Source: Cristatella mucedo
Lineage: Eukaryota > Bryozoa > Phylactolaemata > Cristatellidae
NCBI GenBank assembly: GCA_009760855.2
Contig: WPIO01000001.1
Span: 5,012,501-5,076,500 of the forward strand
Reading direction: 5' to 3'
Length of the DNA stretch: 64,000 nt
Below the pieces are notes generated by a model. The model had not been told where the DNA came from, ran no database searches, and was given only the letters and a program-made list of their open reading frames with translations. This document shows positions 35,501 through 46,205 of this stretch, piece by piece. Position numbers and translations under genes: made by a program. Numbering within the stretch: the first letter of the stretch is position 1; every line of letters begins with the position of its first letter.

Positions 35501-38500
35501 TCGTTCAATATCAAAAGTGTGAAAGTGATTTCAGTGGTCCAACTCTAGTTTGTATAGATAATTGAAAATCCGCCTACAATTTGTTTAAATTCCGCTTCTA
35601 GTTTGTATCACCGTCATAATCTAGTTGGTATAGTATGACAACGTTTCAGAGCTGTAACCTACTATGCTGCCTCGGAAGTAGTGATTCTGTAAAGGATGAG
35701 GGAAAAAGTTACTGTAAAGACAAATTTATTTTACTGTAAACTAAAAATAGCATTGTCTTCAAAAGTAATAGCTTAAGGGTAAAAAGTAGGTAGGAAAAGA
35801 TACGAAGCTACCTGCAGCTTCCAAGTCCCAAGACTATATATACATTCCGCATCCTCCTTATTGACTATGATCATTTGAAATTCTCCAATTGTACCACCCA
35901 AGAACTTTTGTTGCTAAAATAGGATAGCTAGTCTGAAATGGTGCTCCTGATTTTAAATGCCACAGGTTCAAGATATATTGGCGAGTTTTCAGGCTGCTTT
36001 CCTTCACTATACTCATTCGAGGGATCATTGCTAATTTGTTCGGCAGAGGCTCAACGATACTTGTTGTTGTTGTGTTGGAGCTTTCCGAACTGGCTAGCCT
36101 TATAAAGAGAGCAGTAAAAGAAAACCGCTTCACGCATGAACGTATTTTAAGGTATCGTTTAAGGATTAGGAATAGAAAACATTTCTTTTGCTCAGATCAA
36201 GCCAATGGAAGGGGTCTTTGGATCGCTCAGGATACTTAAATTTAAAGCCCGATTTTGCAGTAATCTTGCAATGCCCCCTCCTGCAAACGTTTTTTTGAGC
36301 GCAGCTACCTCATCGAGCTATCACTAGAATTCGCATGCAGCCCTATTCTATGTGATCTTTCCTTTCCATTATATCACCGGAGCCGCCGCGGGGCTGAAGC
36401 AAGAGCCTTTTCTCTGAAATATTCCGGAGCGACTTGGATTATTTCTGAAGACTGAAATAATTCTCTGCGAGTGGGAGCGATCCGGAGACCTCCGCGTCAC
36501 CAGTCAAGTAATTAAGCCGATTGAGTGGTCCTCCTACGGAGTTCACAGATCGCAACAAGGCCATAATACACCGGCTTTCATTTGAAACTTACGTTCTTGA
36601 GCCGAATCCTTTTTAAATGCATGAATTAATGTCTATGTATACAATAGCACAGTTGAGTGCCAAAAGGAGGCATCATAATGTCTCTGATCGGCGACCGGAG
36701 AACGACCCTCTGAATAATATCATTCCAGCTGAGCCATCAGAATTGCCCGTACGATGTAAGGTTAAGTTCATTCAAGCATGACTTTTTGACAAGAATTTTT
36801 GTATTATTTCAGCCTTGTAAATGTGAAATCCTCATTGTAATACTTTTCTAGTACAGAGCTTTCAGTAGCTTCCTGCAGCTAGATGAAAAGGCATTCAGAC
36901 AATGGCTGTATCCACATTATTAGTTAACTAGTGAATAATTTCATGGCAATGACAATAAAAATGCAATTACAACTATTAGCTGCACGCAAACTGTCCACCC
37001 AAAGAGTTTACGTTAAAATAATCTAGTTAGTAACAACTTGCTTTTTCGTGGTAGGAAAGCCATGGCGTATTTCATTGTCTCATATCCATAGCTATGCAGT
37101 GCAAAAAATAAATCATTTTTAGCCACCTCTTGATATTACAAGATATAATTATTATTAATGCCTCAAAATTTGAAATCATTTGGGGTTACCAAGTTGAAAT
37201 AGTTTGTAGCAGTCATCCAACTCTGCTGGGTAATGACGTAACTTTTGCAGAATCTTTTTAAGCAAACGGCTCCCAGTGAGGCCACGTAGCAGGCGGCACG
37301 CAGAATTTGGCTTCCAGTGATACTTTGCTAGCCAGACAAGCCCGCCGGAAGCAGCTGCCTACAACGCTTGCGGGCCTTCACAATTAGTTTTCTATTCCGG
37401 TGCAACCCGAAGCTAGGTCTTTGTAAAAAAATATTCTTCTCTACCAAATGAAGATTCTAGCCCTAACTATAGTTTTAGCAGATCCTTAGAGCGAATTTTT
37501 GTTCCAGTAATCAGGATAAAAAATAAATTATCCTGTAAGCTCTTCGAACACTCTTAAGTTTTTAGGGGTCATGCTGCATGCAACTAAAGGCATAGAGAGC
37601 TACGCTGGCTGGCAGCCATAGGGGGAAGGTTCAAATGATGCAAGAAGACGTGGTAACCCACACTCACAGTTAAATTTTGAATAAGTTAACATTTCTGAAT
37701 CGGTTTGCATACGATTTTGCAGATTTCCATATTCAAAAGACATGATAATGATCAAGATTGTAGAAGTGACATTGAGTTATCTACATACGGGCATGTATTT
37801 ACACAATTTATGGATTCGTTGACAGCACGCTGCCAACGATGTCATTTCTTAACTCCCCTAAGAAATATTTGATCTGTAAAAGAGATTTTGTGGATGGTCA
37901 CCGAATGAAATTTTTATAAATTCTAGTAGATCTTATAGAAATATACTGTCAATACCTTTCTGTCCAGATTCATTGAAGACAAAATCTGCAGTGTTTATTT
38001 GGCGAAATGCAATAATTTTCACTATATTAGGCCAATTTTTTAGCTGGTGTGGAGCTCAAGCGCCAGAATCGGTTGTGGATTCAGCACCTGCACAAATCTC
38101 AATGGTAAAAAGCTTTACGTCTGCAATTACGCTCCAGCGTAAGTTTTAATTGAATGACGTTTTGCACCCATTCAGTGGCATATACAGTTGTAGAAGAATT
38201 ATTTACCTGTGTGTCATGCTTTCTAATTTAATGGCTTACAGATCGCTTGGTTTTTATGCACTTGAGCATCGTGACGGAAACGTGGCTGCATGTGATAGAC
38301 AGCTATGGAGTAGCTCATCTTAATATCAGCAACCGGTAGTATTTTTTCTATTAAATAATCAAGAAACTACATCTCACCTTACCAGCAATATTCACATAGC
38401 AAACAATTTAGAGTTTGTATTTTTTCTAGTAAATTGATTGCATAGAAAATAAAGAGTACTTTGCTGTGTTATGAAAGCTGTAAAATGCATCTCACCTCGG

Positions 38501-41500
38501 TATGTTCAAGGCAATTTATTGACACTGGGTATCCAGCAAATGGCAGAGACCTCATCAGCCGGCCAAGCATAGCGATAGAACTAACAATGCTGCTTTTAAC
38601 TTTTTGCTATTATTAACGGTCTAGTTTTGCCTTGTGCTACAACTTTCGTTTGCCTAACTAGTTATATAAAATAGGTCAAGATAATGTAAGGATCAATTTC
38701 GTGCCAAACGGTATTAGTAAGAAACATGTTTATATCCTTCACTTAACACATACAGTAAGGTGCAAGATGGAGAAGTTGACTTATAAAAAAACTTGAATAT
38801 TTATATCTCATCGGAACATATATCATACAATTAATGGGCAAAGTAATCAATGTGAAATTAGTGGCTTATAAATACAGTTTTTAATATTCGTAACACTGTA
38901 ATCTCAACGCCATTCGAACAGCAATATGATTTTCACTCTCAACCATACCCACATGTTGACATCTTAATAGTTTACATGTCTATTGCTGATATTTACATGC
39001 AACATCACTGCCATTAAGAATGAGGTTGAAATATATTTGTCACACCTGACCGTGTCTGAGCTTTGCATACTCAGGATTTAAAGGAAAATCTAACGAGCCC
39101 AGAAAAATGAGACAATAGGCGGCATACTAATAACAAGCCATCAAGCTTCCACCATGGTCGAGCTGTTAATTTCTTTGTAAGATTTATCTGATACGTTCAA
39201 ATTGCATTATTTTTTAACTATTTGAAGCACTAACGTTTAAACACCAAAATATAAGAAAATGTCAAGCAACGCATCGACTTCAAGGTTGTGTCACTTCCTT
39301 TCAGGTCCCTTCATTCTTTGGCTCCAGCCTACCTATTAGATCTACTGCCCTACCTGGCTAAGCATCGTTCCATCCGCTCTTCGGAATCTAAATGTTTAGC
39401 TATACCTGGTACAAATCTCAAATCATTTGAAGACCGCGCCTTTAGTTCGTATTCTCACAATGCCTGGAACTCACTGCGATCTTGCGTGCATTTAAAAAAC
39501 CTTAAAACGCATCTATTTATCACAGCATTTAGTGGGTCTCCGTGATACCACCTTTCTGTGCTTATGCGTGCTGACACTGTGCATGCTGCCACTAACCACA
39601 TTTACATGCTAACTCTGTGCTTGTCACCCCTAACTATGTTACTCTTGCTGTTTATTGAGCATGCTACCACTAAACATTCGATCGTGTTTCCTTTGCAGCA
39701 AACGTAAAGCGCCTAGAACGAGATCGAGTTCTCTGAGGGCACTTTATCAAGTGTGTTAATATTATTATTAAAATAATTATGGCAGGATTCATCAATATGG
39801 TATCTAAGTTTATTGGGTTTAGAATGAAAACTTGAGCTGAAGTTTCTGAAAAGTTATGAAAGATCGAAATTAATACTTTAATGGCTAGTCACTACGATTT
39901 AATATCGAAATAATTAAACACTGATTTGGGATAGCTGGAGTTGTGCTCAAAAGAAATAGGAGTATTTAATATTGGTCACGATATTTATCGCAATTGATTC
40001 TTTATCAAGCCATAGGGTTTTATTCAGGAAATTGGGTCATTTCCCCACCTAGCAGATGTCATTTCAGGCCTAGGGGTCCGAAATGGGCATGCAATTGCTC
40101 ACTCATGAGTTCAGTCCAGCAACAGGCACTCCTTTATTGCCTGCTGCAACTGTGATAACAGCTAAGGCTCTTCTGTCATTAACAAATGAGGTAGTTGAAT
40201 CAACAGAAGCTCTCTGCAGTTAACAATATCTTAATTGTACTTAGTTCTGTACCTAAATAAACTCTGGTGAGAAGTCAGTTGACATTGGTTTAATAGGAAA
40301 TTTTAGGCTGCTTAAAACTCCAAAGTATTTTTCCTACAACGTGAAACGATACTTCTGATTTAAGTTTAGTCAGAATGCTGCTTAATTTAGAGAGATCATA
40401 GTGTAAAGTGTTCATTATTCAATTATTTGCGTGCGATGGAAAAGTCCTCATGTTTGGTATTCAGCAATAAAATTGGATTTCAACGACGTATTTAGATATC
40501 GTTGAGAAACAAAGCTTTTAAATGATGGCAACCAGGGCAAAATTTGGGGGTGAGCAGTTTTTTTAATTTCGTTAGAAATTCATGTGCATAACGTCAAATA
40601 ATTTCAGGCTTACAAAACCTAGAGCACCACATAACGACGGCTGTGGTGAGCGAACAAAGACTATAAAAAAATGCATGATTTAAGTTTCTTACCGAAAATG
40701 ATGGTTGACCTTTGAAAGCTTTGTTCAAATTGCCTTCAATTATGTGATTCTCTCTGTTGCAAGAGGATTGTAGGTGTGAGGGACAGCATACAATTGATTT
40801 AGCAATTAAATCACGTTCTTTCAACAAGATAAACGGACATAATTTACACAATGCCACTGTGCATGTTAAATTTTCTAACCATGTTTAGGTTGTTGACATC
40901 GTGCATGTTACCACTAAGCATTTGATAGTACTTTCATTGCAGAACGTGTTAAGTACCTAGAAAGAGATTAAGTACTCCGGGGCAATATAGAAATACATTA
41001 TACTATTATTATTGTTACTATTATTATTATAAAGTAAGCATTCTGCTTGTGATATATTATAAATAACTTGCTTATACACATTTTCTGTATCATGAATTGA
41101 TCATCTACTGATTGAGAATTCAATACTACAATAGCTCCGTGTATTTGCTGCCGCTCTAGTGCTGTCGGAAGGATTTAGTCCAACAAACTAAAAAGGTGGT
41201 ATATTAACATGATACTTTATCTAATGTTTTAGAGGAAACTTTGCTGGCAGAATACAAACCCCATATACTCGCGGAGCTCACTGTGCCGCTTGCCCAAATA
41301 AGTGCAAAAACTCGATGTGCGGTAAGAGCTTGTTCTGCGATCCTTCCTTGCGAGCATTTGTGATATGAACTTTCAATCGATGGCTCATTATTGCACATGT
41401 TTTTAGACTGTGGCGGGCTTGTCTGTAAGAACGGGGGAACGCTTAATCTCAACAAGTGCACCTGCTCCTGCCCGAGCCCATTCCGTGGCTTACCCGACTG

Positions 41501-43208
41501 CAACCGTGAGTAACAGTTTAGCAACGGCAATTTTGGTTTGCATATATGATTAGTGAGAGCTTGATTATTTATATGTTGGGTCGCTCGATATCTCAAAAAT
41601 AACCGATGTGATAGCATTAATAATTGATAATTTTATACTATAATATAGCAACCAAAGAAAAGAAAGTGTAAAATTCGTTAGCCCCAATTCCAAAAGAACT
41701 ACAAGGAAATCGATTAAATTGGTGAGCGTTTAATTTTGCAAAATACCCTCACCATAGTCCCAAACCCTGGCCCCAACTAAATCAACGGGTCCCCTGTTCT
41801 TAGAATTAGCAAAGCAGTATGCAGCGTAACATTTGTTCTGCAGCTCACTCAATGTTTTCCGGAGTCACTAGTATTTTTACTCCAGTCCACTTTCTCGGAA
41901 ATAGTTCTGCTTGCCAGTTCAGGGAGAGAAGCTCAGTAGTTCAGCGTTAAATTACATAATAAGAAATCCTTTGCATTTCACCAAAAGAGAGATAAATCTC
42001 TGCTCTTTAGATTTAGCAGTAGGAGAAGTAATACAAATATTAAGTAAAAAATAATGCGTGACAAGCATGCAGAAGTAACCCAATATCAACGGTAGACAAG
42101 CACGGAAAAAGCAGAAACAAAGACACTCACGGCCGCTGCTGCAGATTAGTAGGACCAGCGGCTAATAAAATGTACTGAATCATGCATGGGTAAGCACTCC
42201 AAGCACACTGAAACAAGAAAAGTTCACTGGGGTGCTATGTAAAGGTAATCATTTTGCCATCGGCCAAGGCGTGCGCAGTTTGAAAAAGCACAAGCGCACA
42301 AACAAAATTTGACTCGCATAAAGAAAAGTCAGATCGGAAGAGGTGGCATCGGCATGTTAATCCATTTGTGTGCGCAAATGCAAAAATAAGCCACATTCAA
42401 AGTACTTGCACGAATCTACTCTCTGAAGGCGGGGGTAAGGAGACACATCGCCCAAGCTTACGGACAATGAGAGGTGAAGCTTGACCTTCGTTGCACTTCA
42501 TTTCATGTTGTGTGCGTTTTTAACGTCACGAGGCTATTGCAGCTGCCTACTATACCCTGCACTCGTACATTCTGCTCGCTAATGCGGAGTTGACCATTTC
42601 AGCGAGAGAGATGTTAGATACCAGGTCATTCAACTGGGAGCAGGACTGGGAAGAAGAAGAAAAAAGGAAGAAACTGAAAGAAACCGTGTCTACTTATTTA
42701 TAGATGCAGGAGAGCCTATGAGGATAGCACTAATCCGGAAACGAAAAGTAAATTGCTGCCAAATGCAACAAACCAATCCCTGACCCTAGTCGTCAAGTGC
42801 AAGCCCATTACTAATGAGCCAAGACTAGCAGTTTATCGCTAGCTATTGGCTTAGCCCGAAGTAGCGCGCTCAACGATGCAGCGACGAAACCCACGACCCG
42901 TGTCATGCAAGGCAGGTCTATTCATACTGGGCTCAAACTGACAGTGCATCATCAGAAACCGGTATCATGATTTGCGTCTTAGCTCACTTTCTTTTGATAA
43001 ATGCTTGATCCCCTTGATCTGTGCTTTGCTACACTCGTCCAGCAATAGTTCAATCAATGTGCCGCTCTTTTTGTTAAAGTGAACTGCAAAGGAATTAAAG
43101 ATGAACAAGGCTGCGGTAAACCTCAGCCGTTTGGTTTTCCTCGTAGCTTCTGCAGCTTGTACAGCAACGTACCACAAGCCTGTCCCATCATGTGTGGATT
43201 GTGCCCTG
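26374..43208 (+). CDS. Host gene: secreted CAP-EGF-ShKT protein (seven exons seen, both ends incomplete)
   Basis: Seven exons (26374-26569, 26658-26743, 34702-34926, 38044-38138, 41233-41321, 41407-41505, 43080-43208) have AG/GT borders and matching phases (1, 0, 0, 2, 1, 1 at the six joins), giving about 306 residues without a stop. Residues about 67-215 form a CAP (SCP/CRISP/venom-allergen) domain, with signature 1 GHYTQLVW and signature 2 YVCNYAPAGN. Residues about 231-264 are an EGF-like module, and about 265-306 a six-Cys ShKT module. CAP proteins are extracellular, with roles from venom and immunity to reproduction and sterol binding; the role here is unknown. The signal-peptide exon and the last exon were not found. 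Introns range from 85 bases to 8 kb and are full of LINEs and SINEs. Joined exons keep all expected CAP cavity residues that can be seen, so it is probably functional. Confidence 0.85.
26658..26743 (+). CDS. CAP gene exon: first CAP helix
   Basis: It is preceded by TTATCTTGCAG and followed by GTATGT. The exon encodes VTSKDKAAIIKLHAQLRASE and ends TDMQAP. This is the CAP first helix, with the conserved His of 'LHxxLR' that lines the CAP cavity (commonly LHNxLR). The exon is in phase with both neighbours. Confidence 0.85.
27010..27784 (+). repeat. Dispersed repeat R1, copy b (unknown class), in a CAP-gene intron
   Basis: It is the partner of R1a at 22150, in the same orientation, with interrupted similarity over its whole length. 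An incidental frame at 27368-27556 shows no domain. It ends exactly where the long LA LINE begins on the other strand (27785), so one may have cut or been joined to the other. Confidence 0.5.
27785..30780 (-). mobile_element. LINE LA copy 4, nearly full-length ORF2, lacking its 3' end
   Basis: Read on the minus strand from about 30780: a leader frame (30490-30771) runs into the start of an APE-type endonuclease (IMCDIVTENELDLSALTET, with the catalytic Glu in TET). More endonuclease follows (30142-30345; NMLPMVVVVYGLLVE), then a linker at about 29900-29700. The RT occupies about 29550-27960, including LDLLALLDTIDHQVLLEHLS in a 207-residue frame at 28557-29180 and the thumb at 27955-28182. Several stops and shifts interrupt it. 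The 3' UTR, hairpin and tail are missing; it ends at 27785 against repeat R1b. It shows that LA encodes endonuclease plus RT, as in CR1/L2. Confidence 0.85.
28557..29180 (-). pseudogene. LA reverse transcriptase fingers/palm frame
   Basis: This 207-residue minus-strand frame starts MSLASGSVSAFFKKALVWPL. It holds the RT entry region (LERAAADRLNSYIKTSNQAK, FQSGFRADHF) and LLVVLDLLALLDTIDHQVLL, where the usual LDLSAAFDTIDH has lost its first catalytic Asp context. The following GVPRKSG replaces GVPQGSV. It is an inactive part of LA copy 4. Confidence 0.8.
30781..31089. other. Intron segment; possible LA 5' leader
   Basis: Directly upstream (on the minus strand) of the LA endonuclease start, so part may be the LA 5' UTR. 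No motif can be read. Confidence 0.3.
31090..31330 (+). repeat. tRNA-derived SINE family S1, copy a
   Basis: A tRNA-like head (GGCACACTAGGTAAGGCGG as A-box region) is followed by an intact B box GGTTCGATTCC at 31147-31157. The body then reads ATCCTTTATCGCC, GTGATAGCCGTAAAGG and TTCTTCTGTCGCTATG. The copy at 40060 shares the body. It lies in a CAP-gene intron, sense to the gene. Confidence 0.72.
31331..32454. other. Intron segment with no recognised feature
   Basis: No gene or known repeat was recognised. A stretch with GAGGACCGCTAGG near 31668 resembles CTAGGACCGCTAGA in R1b and could be an R1 scrap. Confidence 0.4.
32455..32610 (-). repeat. SINE family S2 copy with LA-like 3' tail
   Basis: On the minus strand: tRNA-like head with GGTGCTCGCCCCGACCAAGG and B box GGGCTCGAGCCC (32516-32527), then CATATGTGAAGCGCCTGAAT, an AGAGATTAGGTT loop, GGGTGCTATATAAATGAATT and an AT-rich end. 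The part from GTGAAGCGCC onward resembles the LA LINE 3' hairpin. It lies in a CAP-gene intron, antisense to the gene. Confidence 0.75.
32611..33595. other. Intron segment with no recognised feature
   Basis: AT-rich, with no gene or repeat recognised. Confidence 0.45.
33596..34170 (+). mobile_element. LINE LA copy 5, 5'-truncated, complete 3' end
   Basis: It starts at GACTGGCTACCAGTCAAGCA inside the RT thumb and gives a 109-residue open frame (33599-33928; DWLPVKQRIDLKVLSLTFRT, SFGDRAFSSYAPKAWNSLPT). The 3' UTR, the hairpin and seven ATT units at about 34138-34168 follow. It is one of the best-preserved 3' ends in the window and is sense to the CAP gene. Confidence 0.92.
34171..34701 (+). 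other. Intron segment before CAP exon 3
   Basis: No feature apart from the splice acceptor of the next exon (CACTTTTTTCGACAG). Confidence 0.6.
34702..34926 (+). CDS. CAP gene exon: central CAP domain
   Basis: The exon encodes 75 residues from YWDGEVAYVAQKWAENC to NIGHYTQ and ends at CAG|GTAGGT. The conserved CAP features are the Glu of WDxE, the Trp/Cys helix, VGQNLA (the GEN/GQN-type turn), AIKGWYNE with the second cavity Glu, and GHYTQ with the second cavity His. It is phase 0 at both ends, and a decayed relative of this exon lies at 57187-57392. Confidence 0.92.
34927..38043 (+). other. CAP-gene intron (3.1 kb)
   Basis: Intron between the central and second CAP exons. ORFs at 35088-35360 and 35858-36239 have no domain. 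No repeat was recognised except a short GTTGTTGTTGTGTTGG run near 36062. Confidence 0.6.
38044..38138 (+). CDS. CAP gene exon: end of CAP domain core
   Basis: It follows TTTTTTAG and ends at CCAGC|GTAAGT. It encodes LVWSSSARIGCGFSTCT and KKLYVCNYAPA. LVW completes CAP signature 1 with the previous exon, and YVCNY is CAP signature 2. The Cys residues are those that pair within the CAP core. Confidence 0.92.
38139..39254 (+). other. CAP-gene intron segment
   Basis: AT-rich intron with no recognised feature before LA copy 6. Confidence 0.6.
39255..39776 (+). mobile_element. LINE LA copy 6, 5'-truncated
   Basis: It starts at GTCAAGCAACGCATCGACTT in the RT thumb. Its 85-residue frame (39288-39545) contains SLPFRSLHSLAPAYLLDLLP. 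The 3' UTR, the hairpin AAAGCGCC..GGGCAC and the tail GTTAATATTATTATT follow. It lies in a CAP-gene intron, sense to the gene. Confidence 0.9.
39777..40059. other. Intron segment with no recognised feature
   Basis: Nothing recognised. Confidence 0.45.
40060..40290 (+). repeat. tRNA-derived SINE family S1, copy b (diverged)
   Basis: The body GGCACTCCTTTATTGCCTGC, GTGATAACAGCTAAGGC and TCTTCTGTCATTAACAAATG aligns with S1a (GCGATCCTTTATCGCCACTG, GTGATAGCCGTAAAGG, TTCTTCTGTCGCTATGC). The B box is decayed to GAGTTCAGTCC. Shared TTGACATTG near both 3' ends extends the match. Confidence 0.6.
40291..40844. other. Intron segment with no recognised feature
   Basis: A minus-strand ORF at 40594-40857 has no recognised domain. 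Confidence 0.4.
40845..41035 (+). mobile_element. LINE LA copy 7, 3'-UTR only
   Basis: It includes CACTGTGCATG, a TAACCATGTT-like stretch, ACCACTAAGCATTTGATAGT, a decayed hairpin around AAGTACCTAGAAAGAG and a tail of ATTATTATTGTTACTATTATT. It ends about 200 bases before a CAP-gene exon. Confidence 0.8.
41233..41321 (+). CDS. CAP gene exon: CAP C-terminus and Cys hinge
   Basis: It follows AATGTTTTAG and ends ATGTGCG|GTAAGA. It encodes GNFAGRIQTPYTRGAHCAAC and then PNKCKNSMC. Completing APAGN with the previous exon gives the standard CAP ending; the Cys-rich hinge follows. Phases match both neighbours. Confidence 0.88.
41407..41505 (+). CDS. CAP gene exon: EGF-like domain
   Basis: It follows GTTTTTAG and ends CAACC|GTGAGT. 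It encodes DCGGLVCKNGGTLNLNKCTC and SCPSPFRGLPDCN. The C-x-NGGT-x-C-x-C-x-C-x-G-x-x-C pattern is EGF-like. The 85-base intron before it is the shortest in the gene. A decayed relative lies at 54119-54216. Confidence 0.88.
41506..43079 (+). other. CAP-gene intron (1.6 kb)
   Basis: No recognised repeat or gene. The acceptor before the ShKT exon is TTTTTGTTAAAG. Confidence 0.6.
43080..43208 (+). CDS. CAP gene exon: ShKT domain
   Basis: The exon encodes NCKGIKDEQGCGKPQPFGF and FCSLYSNVPQACPIMCGLC. The six-Cys spacing C-x8-C-x12-C-x9-C-x3-C-x2-C with 'CPxMCGLC' is a ShKT module, named after the sea-anemone ShK channel-blocking peptide but widespread in secreted host proteins. It ends in phase 1 before GTAAGT, so at least one more exon follows. 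A possible terminal exon starts after TTATCCTCAG at 45741 (GLCSLRIIS... then stop), but this is weak. Confidence 0.85.
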
Positions 43209-43394
43209 GTAAGTTTGGAGAAGTCTAATTATATTAATTGTACCGCACATTAGTAAATCTTCTAAGTACATCAAGTAAGATGGTAAATTAAATATGAATA
43301 GATTTATGACAATCAGCATGCATCCTTGTGAATGGGACATCCTTCTGCGAGTCTGTCTAATTAACACATGTTGCTGATGTCACGCTTACTGTGT

Positions 43395-44875
43395 GCCCTT
43401 CGTGATTTGGTTTTAGAGCTAATCCATCTACAGAGTCAGTATTGCTTCGGGTGTGTAACGGCCCACTTAGGAGTGCAGACTTAGGTAGAGTCTCTCTACT
43501 CGTTTTGCTCGATCTTTCTGCAGCTTTTGACACTATCAATCAGCAAGTTATTCTAGAGCGTCTCTCATCTCACCTGGGCATTACTGGCACTGCATTGCTA
43601 TAGTTCAGATAATATCTCAGTGGGAGGCTCCACAGTATTGATGTGAATGGACAAAAATCATCCATGGAACCTCTGAAATATGAGGTAACTCATAGCTCTG
43701 TGTTTGGTCAGGTTCTTTTCACTTTGTATTCTCCCTATTGCTAATATGATTGCTGGCACAATCTAGGCTTTCACTTCTATGCGGATGACACTCAATATTA
43801 CCTTTGCTTTGATCCTTCCTAGATCTCCAGCATGTCGAATTCTCTTAAATTCCTTGCTGCATGTATTGATGACATTCGCACATGGATGACAGCAAACTTT
43901 CTTAAATTGAATGGTGATGCAAATAACTTACTAGTTATGGGCAAACCTGGTGTGATTTGGAAATGGAATAGGTTAGCGCTCAAAATAGGCTATGCTAGCA
44001 CATTTCCGGTTGAACCTGAACGAAATCTAGGCGTTCTGTTCGAAAGTAACCTTTCATTAGACGACCCCATCAACTCCACACTCAAGTCTGCCGACTTTCA
44101 CTTACATAACCTTGCTAAAATTCGGGCTTGCGTAGACAGAGCTATAGCATCTAAATTGGTTCAAGCATTTGTGACATCCCGTCTTGACTTCTGTAAGTTC
44201 ACTGCTTGCTGGTCGACCGGCCTATGCAATCAGGCGCTTACAGCTGGTGCAAAACTGTGCAGCTAGGCTTGTCTGTCGTGAGCGCCACAGCTCCCACATC
44301 ACACCACTTCTCGCCGATCTGCACTGGCTCCCCAGTCAAGCAACGCTTCGACTTCAAGGCTTTGTCACTCACTTGCAGGTCCCTTCATTTTTGGTCTCAA
44401 GCCTGTCTATCGGATCTACTACCCCACAAGCCTAAGCAACGTACCACTTAATTTTCAAAATTTAATCGTTCACTTATTTATTATCTCGTACAAACCTCAA
44501 ATCCTTTGGAGACCGTGCCTTTATTTCGTATGCTCCCAAAACCTGGAACTCACTTTCGACTTGCGCCGCGACACTCCCAGACTTGACCATCTCAAATGAA
44601 ACTGAAACGGATCTATACATCACTGCATACAGTGAGTTCATGTGATTGGACCTTTATGTGGTTATGCTTGCTGAAACTGTGCATGCTGCCAATGACCACA
44701 TTTGCATGCTGACCCTATGCATGCTGACCCCTAACGAGGCATGCTTGTTGTCATCGAGCATGCTACTACTAACCATTTGATCGTGCTTCCTTTGTAGAAA
44801 ATTCATATCGCCTAGAAAGAGATTGAGTTCTCTGAGGATGCTGTATCAAATAAATTATTATTGTTATTACTGCGA
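43395..44875 (+). mobile_element. LINE LA copy 8, RT palm to 3' tail
   Basis: It begins in the RT around GAGCTAATCCATCTACAGAG. It shows LLVLLDLSAAFDTINQQVIL with the first catalytic Asp intact in AAFD, then FYADDTQYYLC, TANFLKLNGDANNLLVMGKP (frame 43832-44266), the thumb (two overlapping frames, 44184-44451), the 3' UTR, the hairpin and the tail AAATTATTATTGTTATTA. Several frame changes and stops are present. It lies just downstream of the ShKT exon, sense to the gene. Confidence 0.9.
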
Positions 44876-46205
44876 GCATGAAAGTAACGCCAGAAATAAC
44901 AGATGTTTTGATAGTTTGCACATACAATGACAAGTTTCATTAACGAATCTCATTGTTGCAGTCGAGCATTGAATTGTGCATTGAATTTTGAAGTCACGGA
45001 CCTTTAAAAAACCGTGCACATAACCTTAGAAAATTATAGTGGGTTTTGACCTTTATTTTAGATTTCGTCAAGTTTTGAATGTAGCAAACTGCGAGCTTCA
45101 TTTTAGATGTCGAAAACTCACATTGATGCATAGATTTCTTTCGATTACACGTTCTCTGATTATTTGATAAATGAATGGATTTTCTTTCCAGCAATTAGAT
45201 GGCTTTTTATTTTGCTATTATGAAACAGTAACCTCTTAAGGATTTTAGTAGAGTTGCGAGAAATTCTAAATGAGGGCTACTCTAACTATTGATTGACCTA
45301 TTAATCGCAGGGCTGCCGAATAATTAATCTTGAAGTTGAATTCATTCGAAAAAATATGAAAATTCAGGTCATCCAATTTAATGTGCTACATTTAGGAATT
45401 TTGAGGTTAACTTAAGAAGAGTGAACTCAACCCGGTTTCACTAATTTATCAGATTAAAATCGTTACCTCCACTTATAGTAATGCTGTTATATCCGCCTCA
45501 AATATAAAGTGCCAAACTGCATGTAATACGTGTGAAAATGAAAGCTACCATCTCTTTCGGTTATACCTACAATTAGAATGGCTGCCAAAAAAAGCCGAAT
45601 GAAAGAATGATCCGTAATATTGTTAGCAAGTTTCTCGTTATAAACCATATGGTGGAACGTTTGGTTCTCAGACTTTTCTTTTGAGTTACAACGCAGCAAC
45701 AAAGTTTGGCTCTGTGAAAAATTACTATTGTTATCCTCAGGATTATGCAGTCTTCGAATAATATCTATTCATACCAGACCGTAATCCGTAGCTATAAATT
45801 AACTTATCGATTTTATAACCGAGGTGATTATTAAGTAACTATACATGGGATCTCCCTTTGCAATCGCGTCAGATAATTTGTAACCCTATTGCACAGCTCT
45901 ATTAGACAGATGAAGCTTCAGGTATCAGAAAGTTCCTCGGTTTTCAAGTGTTTACAATGCATTCAAATTAATAACAAAAATCTTACAAGTGTTCATGTGA
46001 CAATGGAGTTAGTTGCCAAAAATCAACAAATATGAAATCACTTCAGCTATAAATCAATACGAGACTCAAAATTAGGTCAACTTAATTTTTTATGGCTGGA
46101 TAAAACAGATGTTGTGCCCCTGAATGACGGGTGAGGAGACAAAAACATTAAGTTTTAGTCAGGTTATAAGAGCCAATCGATCCAGAGATTTTTGCAATTC
46201 TGCGA
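44876..46205. other. Stretch with no recognised feature
   Basis: AT-rich, possibly a further CAP-gene intron. No exon could be proven. Confidence 0.45.

Noticed and set aside
41204-41617. 137-codon minus-strand ORF
   Set aside because: It is antisense to two well-supported CAP-gene exons and has no domain.
45741-45785. Terminal exon of the CAP gene (GLCSLRIIS then stop)
   Set aside because: The acceptor and phase fit, but it is too short and without a family pattern; kept only as a possibility.
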